Source: Plantago elongata (taxonomy: Eukaryota > Streptophyta > Magnoliopsida > Lamiales > Plantaginaceae). Taken from it: a stretch of DNA of 59,044 nucleotides. Each line of letters starts with the position of its first letter. The stretch's first letter is position 1. The notes beneath the pieces were generated by a model. The model was not told where the DNA came from and did no database searches. It saw only the letters and a program-made list of their open reading frames with translations. This document shows positions 44,952 to 55,802 of the stretch, piece by piece. Position numbers and translations under genes: made by a program. Location of the stretch: contig JAYMSP010000303.1 of NCBI GenBank assembly GCA_036897095.1, positions 1-59,044 on the forward strand, in the 5' to 3' direction.

Positions 44952-46664
44952 AGTCCCTATAATTATTATATGCTCCTTTTAACCCCATAATACTTTAAAT
45001 ATTAAAATATAATTAAAAAAATCATTACAATATGATACGAGAATAAAAAATTATATAATACAAGTATTAATTAGAACATCTATTACAAATTAGAAGAAGT
45101 CAATATTTTTTAATTTGATATCTATGTTGTTTATAATTATTTTATAGAATTAGAATATTAAATATATCAATATACTTCACCAAAATTTAAAAAAAAAAAC
45201 CTTAAAATGATGCTTGGCAGCCTTGAGAGTTGCCGGAAGGCAGGATAACCCGTATGCTAAACAAAACTGAGGGCTGCTAAACAACCTGTTTAGTAATTTT
45301 TATTTTTATTTTAAATTTAAAAAATTAAAAATATTTATTTAGTATGAATTGAATTTATTTATTTTAATATTATCCTTGCACTTTATTATGATTGTTTAAA
45401 GCTCATAACTCCTCGTGTTCTTTAATTATATTTGTTTAAATATTCGACGAAAAAGACGCATGTTAAAGAGTTTAAATGAATAAATAAAATATTTTTAGAT
45501 AAAATTATAGTATTTTAAAGTTTATAGAATTATTTTATAAATTAATATAATTTTAAGTTGATTTGTAATATATTAAAATTGTATCATGTAATTTAATAAA
45601 AATTGTACTTCGATTTAACATTACCGTATGTAAATGAGAACAAATTGTTTGGGAATGAGTGTTTTTCTCCGGGCACTGTTGTAATGGGACCGGCGTGAGT
45701 GGGTTAGGTTGGGGGGTCCTAGGCTGGGCTGGGGTGTTCTGTCTGGGTTGTGGCCGAAAGGTGGACATTGGAACCTGTGAGTCCTCTAGTCAAGTACAAA
45801 TCCATCCTAACCCTTCATTTTTCTCAAGGAAAACATACAGGCCGTCGATTATTGGACTCCAAATGTAGTGATGGGAAATGATGGATTGATTGATGATGCT
45901 AACATCAACGTCTTATCCTTGCCATTGCAAAAACTTTGGCTTGTTTGGTACTCTATACAACTCAATTCGATTTTATTCACGTTTTTGTGTAATTTTTATG
46001 TATTTTATAAAAATGTAAATAGAATCAATTTCTCTCAACTTGATTTTTATTCCACAGTATAGTTCCTGCATTTTTTCCTTTTAAAAACATTTTATAAAGT
46101 ACTTCATTTTTAACATATTTTTTTATTTGATTGAATTAGTCTAGTGACCGGATAATGTTGTCGTGAAAATGGTGTTAATCTTGTAAGGAGTAACTAAACA
46201 TGAAAAGGATACTATATAGTATGTACGTAACATCATTCTTTCGTTATCTTACATACGAAAGAAATTTTAAAATTAATGGTTCGTGCACGTTGCACCCCCT
46301 CCCGTCCTGGTACGCCCCTGTTTCCGTTTTCGGTGAGGCTCTTGGAAATCTTTTCTGGTGAAGTGTATGTGCATTTTATAGTCCAGTTTTAAAAGGTTGG
46401 GAAGCCCACTTTAGTCTTTTGGGGCTGGTTAAGGAGATCGAGTAATTTTGGGCTGGGCCATTGTGACACAATTTGTTTGTAACGGTTTGGATAGTTTTTG
46501 AAGGGTTATAAGATGCTAATAATTTTTTCTAAATATCACCTCTAAATAATGTATTATTTCAATTATAATCCTTTCTATATTTTTTGTAAAATTTTAAGTA
46601 ACCTATTTATATTGCAAAAGAATGAAACAAATTAATGGACCCCAATAATTTCCTTTCAAAATAA
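44952..46664. other. Intergenic, with a GC-rich island
   Basis: Mostly AT-rich. At 45655-45870 lies an isolated G/C-rich island (GGGTTAGGTTGGGG and nearby) with a 69-codon frame of no recognisable family. Not assigned. Confidence 0.35.
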
Positions 46665-46676
46665 CTAGTTTATGGC

Positions 46677-46693
46677 CCGTTGAGACTCGACGG
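46677..46693 (-). other. Helitron 3' terminal hairpin
   Basis: CCGTCGAGTCTCAACGG folds into a short stem (CCGT/ACGG and GA/TC) closing on a three-base loop, located 8 bases before the terminal CTAG. Confidence 0.65.
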
Positions 46694-47202
46694 ATATTAC
46701 ATATACATATATAAACATGTCACGATACAATATATTTATTTTTTAAAAAGTACATACAAAATAAATAAATGAAAAGGTTAATTAATATCAATCATATTGC
46801 AATAAAGTAAAATTATAAAAAAGAACTTACATGCTATGCTGATAGTACAAACTATTTATAAACCCATTAAAACTTTACATGTACAGGTTGTATACACCCG
46901 CGCTCGTCCTAATCACGATTAGAAACCGATCAGATTCCGACCCATTCCCACACAATCCGCCTAGAATTCAAAATTTATTAAGTTTTTTTTCGGGGAAAAC
47001 GGGGCTAGGGTGATACCCATCTCCTCCTCCACTCAACCATAAAAAAAATTATGAAAATATATAAAATATTATGTTAGCGAAACGTTTATGCAAAAAACAT
47101 GTTGAGAATTGTTTTCATAAAGGAAACATTCTCTCCTCCCCTCCCTCCCCAAAAAAAAAACAGTGTATAGATCTGGATCGATCACATACCCCTTATGCCC
47201 GT

Positions 47203-47985
47203 GACATAAGTGGAATTGGAATGATGTAAATTGTAGAGTAATAATGAAATAAAGTCACACATTTAATTGATGTAAAATGGATATATGTGTAATTTGTTGT
47301 CTTCCGTGACATATGTCTTGACTTTGGAGTAGACACTAATTAAGAGTAGTAATGATCTTATATAGAGAAAGAGCTAGTAATAATTATTATAGTATGATTT
47401 AATTTTTATAAAATAAAATAGCACTAAACCTTTAAAATATCACTATTACAATCGTGTTATTACAATCAATATATTTAAGCCTTTAAAATATAACTAAAAT
47501 TATTAAATTGGAGAACCTACATGAAATTGAGGATGTATATTATTTTTTATATAAACTTAATATTATTTGGTTAACCCGATTTAACCCGGTTGAACCTTCC
47601 TCAGTAGTTACTCTGAGCCGAATGCAAGGTCCGAGTTTCAAAACATAGGTTGTTAATGTAGTCTTTCAATTGCAAAGTCCAGAAGAATGATCAATATTAT
47701 CCACAACATGATTATTCATCCAATCTTAAGAATATTTATGTGGTTAGGGAGTCCACACTAGCTAATTGATTTAGAAAATCAACCGTGAACACTTTAGAGA
47801 TACATTATCCACTCTAAGCAAGATATCAACACTTTAAATATTCAACGTACTCACTATGAATTTTGGAAATGATAAATACTCTATAATCTCATTAGCAGTA
47901 TCATTTATAGGTGCAAGAACGACTCGATTAATGATGTAATTTGAATCTAGTGACGAATTTGTCAAGTGCTCTAACGATGATGGAC
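47203..47985 (-). repeat. Helitron internal direct repeat, copy 1 (helicase segment)
   Basis: About 780 bp nearly identical in order to 49485-50257, starting GACATAAGTGGAATTGGAAT in both. It includes the end of the helicase fragment and its 3' flank. Confidence 0.8.
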
Positions 47986-48085
47986 ACTCCACCTCCACGA
48001 AGAAAAGTTTATGTAAAAGTATGTGGAGAATTGTTTTCATGAAAGGAAACATTTTCTCCCACATAAGGTACCTCCCCCGCCCCAA
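47640..48085 (-). pseudogene. Helitron PIF1-like helicase fragment, copy 1
   Basis: The minus-strand frame from 48085 to 47834 ends with NYIINRVVLAPINDTANEII, the conserved helicase segment usually written RAILAPTN in Helitron proteins. Past a stop, the sequence near 47688 still encodes NIDHSSGLCN, equivalent to the RNIDQ...GLCNGTR motif of the C-terminus. The start of the frame (MGRGRYLMW) lies in the tandem-repeat sequence and is not helicase. A pseudogene with stops and missing N-terminal motifs. Confidence 0.65.
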
Positions 48086-49199
48086 TGTACATGTACAAAT
48101 TGCCTATTCTCAACGCTCGTCCAAAACTCGTCATGCTTTAAATCCAACCCACACTACAACCCAATGTGGACCAATATTTGAATTCGACCCGTACACAAAT
48201 TTCGCCTAAAATTTAAAATGGCAAAAGTTTTTGTCCACCCGACCATTAAAATAATTTTTTACCCCCGACACTCGTCCAAAACTCGTCATGCTCAAATTCA
48301 ACCACACTAAGACAGAATATGGACCAATCATTGAATTCGATCGCACACAAATTTGACATACAATTCGCCTAAAATTCAAAATGGCCCAAGTTTTTGTCAC
48401 CCTACCCCCTCAACCCTACCATTAAAAAATTTGTGAAAATGTGTGAGACTTTATGTTAGCGAAACATAAAAGTTTTATCAGTGTAAGGGCAACCCCCATC
48501 CCACCAACAAAAGTTTATCCAAAAAGATTTTGGGAATTGAGTACACCCGAGCCCGTCAAAACTCGCCATGGCCAGAACCCATCCCACACTTAAAGTTAAT
48601 ATGGACCCAGCCCATAAAAAAACTGATCCAAATTTGATCCGTACACAAATTGACACATAGCCTAAACTCCGTAATGGTCAAAAAATTTCTCAGGGGCCCT
48701 ACCTCCTCCCCCACCTGACCACAAAATAATTGTGAAGATATTTGAAAAATTGTGTTCGTGAAGTAGAAAATATTCGTCTGGATCCTTCCATTCCACCAAC
48801 AAATATTTACGGGAAAACATGTGAAGAATCTTTATCTTGAAAGGGAAAATTTTCCCCCGATTATGAAACCCCCCCCCCCCCCCTCCCAACTCGACCAGAC
48901 AACAAAATTGCAGGAAACTCCAGTTGTTTTAATTTGTACAAAACTTTGGTTTGTAGGTCTTTCTAACTTTGAAATTGCGGTTTGTGCATGTTTACGTGTT
49001 TTAAAATTGTTGGTGGGATGTAGGTACGTGTTATAAAGTCCGTCAAAATCATTGGGTTCAACCCCACAGTTTTTGTAATGGGTTGGGTACGGACATATGC
49101 AATAGGGAATTTTATGTCATCCGATAGACTCGATGTAATTCTATAGTCATATTTTTTTCTCGTATTCATTGCAGGTAACATCTTTACATCAAAATTATG

Positions 49200-49380
49200 T
49201 TGTTACCTATGTTTAAAAAAACGTCCGGTCAACCCGGGTCAACTGTGATCCGGGAGGCAAAACGGTCAGAAAACCTCAAAGACTCGGGAAAAACATCACC
49301 CGGTAAAAACCCGATAAAACGGTTGAAAACCCAGTAAAAACCGATAAAAACTCGGGTTGAGCCGGTTCAGATTAAAAAAT
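49200..49380. other. Unusual CGG/GTCAACCCGGG-rich segment
   Basis: A short stretch rich in CCGGTAAAAACCCG, CCGATAAAA and CGGGTTGAGCCGG motifs lies between the tandem units and the second helicase copy. It has no open frame and resembles the non-coding leader of some plant hAT-type elements (inference). Confidence 0.3.
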
Positions 49381-49484
49381 AAGAAGGAACGCGAAAATCA
49401 ATGTTCTTGGCTTTTTGCTTCCGTCTTCTTCAATCTGCCTATCTCCTGTCAATGTTTTTGGCTTTTTGGGATAATAATAGGATA

Positions 49485-50257
49485 AGACATAAGTGGAATT
49501 GGAATGATGTAAATTGTAGAGTAATAATGAAATAAAGTCACACATTTAATTGATGTAAAATGATTATGTGTAATTTGTTGTCTTCCGTGACATGTGTCTT
49601 GACTTTAGAGTAGACACTAATTAAGAGTAGTAATAATCTTATATGGAGGAAGAGCTAGTAATAATTATAATAGTATGATTTAATTTTTATAAAATAAAAT
49701 AGCATTAAACTTTTAAAATATCTCTATTACAATCGTGTTATTACAATCAATATATTTAAGCCTTTAAAATATAACTATTAAATTGGAGAGCCTATATGAA
49801 ATTGAGGGTGTATATTATTTTTTATTTAAAATTAATATTATTTGGTTAACCTGATTTAACCCGGTTGAACCTCCCTCAGTAGGTACTTCGATCCCAATGC
49901 CAGGTCCGAGTTTCAACACAAGTTGTTAATATAAGTCTCTCAATTGAAGGTCCATAAGCCTGATCAATATTGCCTACAACATGATTATTCATCCAATCTT
50001 AAGAATAATCATGTGGTTAGGGAGTCCACACCATTGATGTTATTTAAAAAATTATCCGTGAACACTTTAGAGATACATTATCCACTCTAAGCAAGATATC
50101 AACACTTTAAATATTTAACGTACTCACTACATAATTTGGAAATAACAAATACTCAATAATCTCATTAGCAATATTATTTGTAGGTGCAAGAATGACACGA
50201 TTAATGATGTACTTTGGATCTAGTGACGAATTGGTCACGTGCTTTAACGGTGATGGG
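49485..50257 (-). repeat. Helitron internal direct repeat, copy 2 (helicase segment)
   Basis: Second copy of 47203-47985, 2.28 kb away, in the same orientation. Its helicase frame extends farther upstream than that of copy 1, so this is the older or fuller copy (inference). Confidence 0.8.
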
Positions 50258-50388
50258 TACATAATGTGAAAAATAGTATTCATTGGATCACCTACCTCTC
50301 TGATGAGAAGATCATCATGTAGTTTTATATCAACCGCATTGTCATTATTTTCACCAACAACACCATCACCAACGTCTAAATGATACAA
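49920..50388 (-). pseudogene. Helitron PIF1-like helicase fragment, copy 2
   Basis: The minus-strand frame from 50388 to 50107 reads DDLLIREVGDPMNTIFHIMY, then YIINRVILAPTNNIANEIIE, the order found in the Helitron helicase between motifs IV and V. A stop follows, and near 49965 NIDQ remains of the C-terminal motif. The Walker A and B regions are missing, so it cannot code for a working helicase. Confidence 0.7.
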
Positions 50389-50492
50389 ATTGCTCCTGCT
50401 ACCTTAACCAACACACCAACGTGCGTGGAGCATAAAACTATACATTGACAAATTTAGGAAGAACTTATAAGGTATCTGAGTAGATGAATTAC

Positions 50493-50580
50493 TTGGCTCT
50501 GATAGTTGGTAAAATACTAGGGGGGGGGGGGGGGGGGGAACATGTTGTAGATATGATAGCTCTGATAGCTGGTAAATTAC
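50493..50580. repeat. G19 homopolymer flanked by a short duplication
   Basis: GGCTCTGATAGTTGGTAAAA (from 50495) and AGCTCTGATAGCTGGTAAAT (from 50557) flank a run of 19 G (50520-50538). Confidence 0.6.
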
Positions 50581-52665
50581 ATTTAGTGGATTATAGGTCC
50601 GATAAAGGTCAAAGTGGATTAGTTTTGAAGGATTACACCACCTCCAAATACCACTATAACTTGTTGTGTTATTTACTTACTGCCTTTGTCTTGCTGAGTA
50701 TTTACACACTTAAATTATGCTAAACACGTGCACTTATCACTCAAGGCATTCCACTCTCTAAAATTATCAATTATCGTTACAATATTTGAGAAACCGTATT
50801 TATCTACAAAAGTTTTGAAATACTATTCACCCATTATAGTCTTTTACTTTGTCGTTATTTGGACCAACACATTCCAACTCCATGTGATAGAGCATATTAT
50901 AAAAAATATAAGCATCAAATTTATCTTTATCTATATTAAATAAAATAAAAAAATAACTAAAAAATAATATGCGTATAATTTCATTTAAGTACATCATTAT
51001 ATACAGTGATAATATTGTTGTTAGCTGACTTTATGAAAAATGCGAGTCATAAAGTCGAAAAGTTTTAGATAAAATTGTCTTGACACATTAATTTTAAATG
51101 TATGTTAAATATTATATGTAGCTAACATAGAAAAAAGGGTCCATACAAAAAATAAGCAGTATATACATTGCAGCTGATTCCACAAATTTCCGTATTGATG
51201 CCATGGTATAGTTTACGCTTGATAATAAATAGAAATGGGAGTTCACAACAAATTAATTGAGACATTCATGTGGTTGTATGTGTCCCCCTTACAAAAAAAA
51301 GATCTTGGTAAAGATAATACAAATTTATAGAACCAACTTTATCATTAAGAACACTCAGTTGATAATTTATGTGTGCTAAAACGTTAGCGTCACGTTTAAC
51401 CTAGCAAAAATATCAATTCTCCATCAAATGCCTCCATTTTTATGAAAAGTGAAACAAAGTAGTATAGATGAAATATGTTGAATTAAGAAGTTTAATATCC
51501 AAAGAACAATATCTTTCAATTACTACGTGTTTTTACTCCAAAATTCAAACAATTTTAGATATTAATTTGACTGGCGAACGTTTCGTATTTTCAACAACCA
51601 TAAGATATAACATTGTCATCATTATTCCTAAGAATAACACTATAAATACGACCCCCTATTCGGAATCTATTCAACCGTATCAAAAAGTTACACCATAGAA
51701 TATGATTAGCATTTGAATGAACATAGAGGGGGTTTAACACATCAAGTTTATATCATATTTCGTTATATATGAACGTTCAACTAATAATCGAAGTGCTAAA
51801 ACATTAGCCTCATGTTTAACCTGAAAAAATACTTCATCGCACAAACTTCTTGTCACCCTCCGAAATATGTTAAACCATAGAAGCAAAATTTATTAACTTC
51901 TTAAATAGATGGGGGAGCATTAAATATTTAATAAATGTTCATTTTCTAAAATTTTGTTATATTATTTATTAAATTTATATTTTATTTTAGTGAAGAAAAT
52001 AATTTACTTAAATAGTAATAATAATATAGATTGTTGTCTATAAATTTCTCTTGTCACGAATAATTCACATATATTTTAATTTTAATTTTTTTAGATAAAA
52101 TTATATGATATTCAATTAATTTTTTTATATAATGCTAACGTATAAAAAATGAACAGTGAAAAATATGCATTACTTGTTGATAATAAAACTAATTCCACAA
52201 AATTTCATGTACGATTGAATTTTTTTTTATAAATTCCCTATTTTCAAAATTTATAATTTCATTTTATCTTATTTAACAAATTTATATATTTTTTTTAATT
52301 TAAAAATTATTTATTCAATTAATAATAGTATTCGAGATTGATGTCTATAGATTCGTCTTGTCAAGACAAATTCAAATATATGTTCAAATTTTTTTTTGAT
52401 ACTTATAGATAAAGTTATATTATATTTATTAGAAATTATATATGTAGTCAACATACCAAAAAAACTGTAAACTATATAATGCAGTAGATATGTAAATGGA
52501 CCGAATTGCCTTTACTTATTGTTCTTGTTATTAGGTTGCACTATCAACGGACAAAAACACCATCCACAACTTTTTTAACCAATCAGAATTGGGGATTCCG
52601 CCACGTGGCATGATAAATGGACCTATCAGAAGCCTTGAAAACTTTTTTAGTTAATAGATATATAG
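50581..52665. other. AT-rich 5' portion of the Helitron, no gene seen
   Basis: Frames at 50728 and 51468 are of random composition. A motif resembling CTAACATA ... TGCAG ... GATTCCACAAA recurs near 51122, 52133 and 52440, suggesting old internal duplications. Confidence 0.35.
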
Positions 52666-52666
52666 A

Positions 52667-54765
52667 TTTGAAGAGGGTTCAAATTTGAGCAATATGTTAG
52701 AGATTCCTAAATTATTTTGTGGACCATGGCTTAAATAGGATTCCTGAAATTTTAATGTTTTAATCTACAATTCATTGTTTTATCCTAAATATAACAATAA
52801 GATTCATTATGAGATCCCTACCTCTAGTGCTCTTAGAGCACTTTTTGTAATATCACTATAATTTTGGTACTAAATGTACATATAACATCATCTCCTAAAA
52901 ACCTCAGGCTGTCAGTAACAATTGTGATAAACCTCAGGCTCTCAATAACAATTGTGATAACCTTAGGCTCCTATTTCATGTACTAAAATGAAATTTAATT
53001 AAATATATTGATCTCTCCATCTCGTATTTGAAAATGTCAAGTACCCTATTTTATTCTGAAAAGATGGATTAAACATGTAATAATTACTTTGCAGTTAGTT
53101 GATGTACACTAAAATTATTTTTGTCATATATTCATATTTATGTTTGTCATTATATATTCATTTTATTTTAGTTCATGTAAAAACATAGTAGAAGATGTTA
53201 TAAAATAAATCACTCATTTTGTACGAGCTAATAATATATGATGAAAATTAAAGAAATAATATTTTTAAGAATAATTATATTATTTAACTATTATTGTTTA
53301 AAGGTAGTTCGAGCTTAAATTAAGAGTAATTTATTTTAAAAAAAGGTCAACGTGAAAAGATAAAAATTATTACTTTTACTTAATATTAGTTCGTCTTTAT
53401 TACATTATTAATATTACATAAATTCTATTGAGAATCAATCTCTAGATAATTTATGTAGGGACGATATATGTAATCGATAAAATTATTCATTTAATCAATT
53501 AAAAATGTGTATGTTATTAATGAAATAAGTCTTGTGGTAATATAACACCAATATTGAGAATGTATTTTTTAATAATATTTATATTTTTTAATAAAATATA
53601 CCTGTATTTTGATAAAATCATTTAAAAATCATCCTAATTTAAGATACTTACTAATTACTATACATGGTTTAGAGAATTCAAGATGATTCATTTAATTGAT
53701 TGATTAGTTGATTGGATATTATGTGTGTATGTGTTTTTAAATTAATAATTAATCAAGTAGACTAGATGAAGATTAGTATTATTTATGTATATACATACGA
53801 GAAACTGAAGTAAAATGATGGAATTGATTGCTCCTAAAAAATGCTTCCGCCTGCACAATTTTGAGAATTTATTCTTGCAGTGCTCAAAATTGAGATTGAG
53901 TTATGGTGGTACCTACTAATTTAGGGTGTCTGAGGTTTTGTTGTTTTCGGATAATTCTTGTTGTTTCAGCTTAAATTTAGGTTTAGGATTGGTTATAGGG
54001 CTCCTACAAAAAAACACTCTTAGGCATGTCTTATTGGTAATGTATATATTGATTCCTACAGTGGTGTAAATATTGCATTTCTTATGCAATATTTTTAAAA
54101 AATTTATATATTTTATTCATTTTTCAAAATATAAATATGCTTTTGTACCATATTCGAATTATAAAATTTGTATATTTTAATTTGAATAACGACCCAAAAC
54201 TTCGTGAAGCTTTATAATCCGGAAATGGCATGAATCTAAACAAGATTCAATCCGGTCCATACTCGAGTCAAATCTGATCTGAATAACCCGATTACCAATT
54301 GCCAAATCTACATCCATAACACTCATGTCGTATGCAATCCTAGATTTGTCATTATAAACAGTTACTATTGCAAATTGAATTACATGTAATGTTCGATTTA
54401 AAGCAAGTTATTATCATTAATCAATGTACGAGTTTGTTACACATTTAAAACCAATCTATGAATCGGAGACATGTACAAAATTTTGCAATAATGAAATTGT
54501 GGGGACCTTAATTTAAAAGGATGGAGCCTGTTTATATCACATTCATGAGTTCCTTGTGATATTGTGGGCACCAATGATGTCACAACTTGGCCGATCGAAA
54601 AATCTATATTGAATCATGTTCTTGGCCTGCAAATTTGTGTACTTGCAAAACCACTCTTTTACCTTATGTTTAGAAGCCCTCTTCTCAACACTGTTTTGGG
54701 CCCTGAGTGGATTTCGGGTGTATTAGCTAAATACTATTAGACTCGTATCTCATTGATATTAATAG
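52667..54765. other. Intergenic, no gene seen
   Basis: AT-rich. A tandem repeat of about 32 bp lies at 52897-52972 (AAACCTCAGGCTGTCAGTAA, two full units and a partial third). Confidence 0.4.
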
Positions 54766-54977
54766 TACTCCCTCCGTCTCATTATAAAGAAAATATTTTT
54801 TTATTTTGATCGTCCCATTATAAACGAAACATTTTTCTACTTTTAACAATAATCCCACAATTCAATCATTTTCCACCACACATATTTTTTCAAACTCATT
54901 CTTTATCACATACTACATATTTTCTTAAAAGTTGTGTTTTTTTCAAATGTTTCGTTCCTAGTAGGACGGAGTGAGTA
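54766..54977. repeat. Stowaway MITE
   Basis: Begins TACTCCCTCCGTCTCATTAT and ends TAGGACGGAGTGAGTA, with TA at both borders; about 212 bp. The interior CATTATAAACGAAACATTTT is near the left end repeated. Confidence 0.8.
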
Positions 54978-55330
54978 ATTTTCTTTTTTCTAAAAAAACA
55001 CACTGTTTTGGGCCAAAACGAATTCTTTGGTGAAATTAGTGTCGTTTTGCTCTGTGTTACGATTTATTTTATTTCATTTCATTTCCTTTTACTTGCACGT
55101 ACTTTAGAAACTCACATTGTAAAGAACTTGATTTATGCTGACATGTGTTTTACATGACCGAAATTTTAGCTGGCCATGTAAGTTTTTTGTCAGGTTCATT
55201 AAGTATTTCAGTCCTTGTTGCAACTGTTTGGAGTTCATCTTCATATCTCATGGCTTATGCAACTAATGTTTGATGGGCAATAAAAATTTTTTAACCTTTA
55301 ACTGATTTTACTGATTTTATATACGAATTA
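54978..55330. other. Intergenic, no gene seen
   Basis: No repeat or reading frame recognised. Confidence 0.4.
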
Positions 55331-55490
55331 GGGGATGTTTGGGAAACAATTGTAATCGATCCATTTGACTCGATGAACATTGATTTAGCCTAAAATACAC
55401 TTCAAATACCTCCATTTCAATTCCATTCCAAATACAATTTCACCAAAATCCATCCAAATGTCCATTCAAATTCTATACCAATTATCCCTT
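55331..55490. repeat. GTTCATCGAG-family repeat, copy 4
   Basis: Starts AGGGGATGTTTGGGAAAC, ends TTCTATACCAATTATCCCTT, with GACTCGATGAACATTGATTT and CCTAAAATACACTTCAAATA inside, in the same orientation as copy 2. Confidence 0.65.
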
Positions 55491-55802
55491 TAGACTTTGA
55501 CAAACTTATAATATATGAATAACGATTCGATATGATGTGAGTGGAATATAGCCCTCACATAGATGTTTAATTATACCGTTTAATGTACAATAATACAATT
55601 TAGTTATAATCGATGTTAATCTGTATGTCATATAAAATATTAAAAATTATCATCATTTTATCAGAAATAATTTAATTGTTTAGATTAGAACTCGACCCCA
55701 ATTATAATTAAAACAATCTTAATGTTACTATGGTCTTCGACTCTTCATGCAGCAGACAAAGTTCGCATGTATTCTTCTCTCTAATAAATCTCCCTCCTAT
55801 CT
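55491..55802. other. Intergenic, no gene seen
   Basis: Nothing recognised. Confidence 0.4.

Larger units (their letters stand above)
46880..48900. repeat. Degenerate tandem units inside the Helitron
   Basis: Units of roughly 180-250 bp recur at about 46885-47150, 48003-48230, 48230-48480, 48480-48720 and 48720-48900. Each runs through CTCGTCCAAAACTCGTCATG, a GACCCGTACACAAATT-type segment, CGCCTAAAATTCAAAATGG, a C-rich stretch and GAGAATTGTTTTCATGAAAG. The order is interrupted by the helicase segment at 47203-47985. A C15 run sits at 48869-48883. Confidence 0.6.
46665..52666 (-). mobile_element. Helitron rolling-circle transposon, non-autonomous, about 6 kb
   Basis: Read on the minus strand the element would begin TCTATATATCTATTAAC at 52666, preceded by A, and end at 46665 with CTAG followed by T, fitting Helitron insertion between A and T. 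Twelve bases from the 3' end is the hairpin CCGTCGAGTCTCAACGG (46677-46693), with a stem of seven pairs and one mismatch, exactly where Helitrons carry it. Two Helitron PIF1-type helicase fragments lie inside in the same orientation. The 5' terminus (CCACGTGGCA and CCAATCAGA nearby) is less certain than the 3' one. No Rep domain was found, so it depends on helper proteins or is dead. Confidence 0.7.

Noticed and set aside
45553..45868. Overlapping frames in the GC-rich island as a gene
   Set aside because: Low-complexity Gly/Trp or Pro/Gln peptides in both strands, no splice sites or domain.
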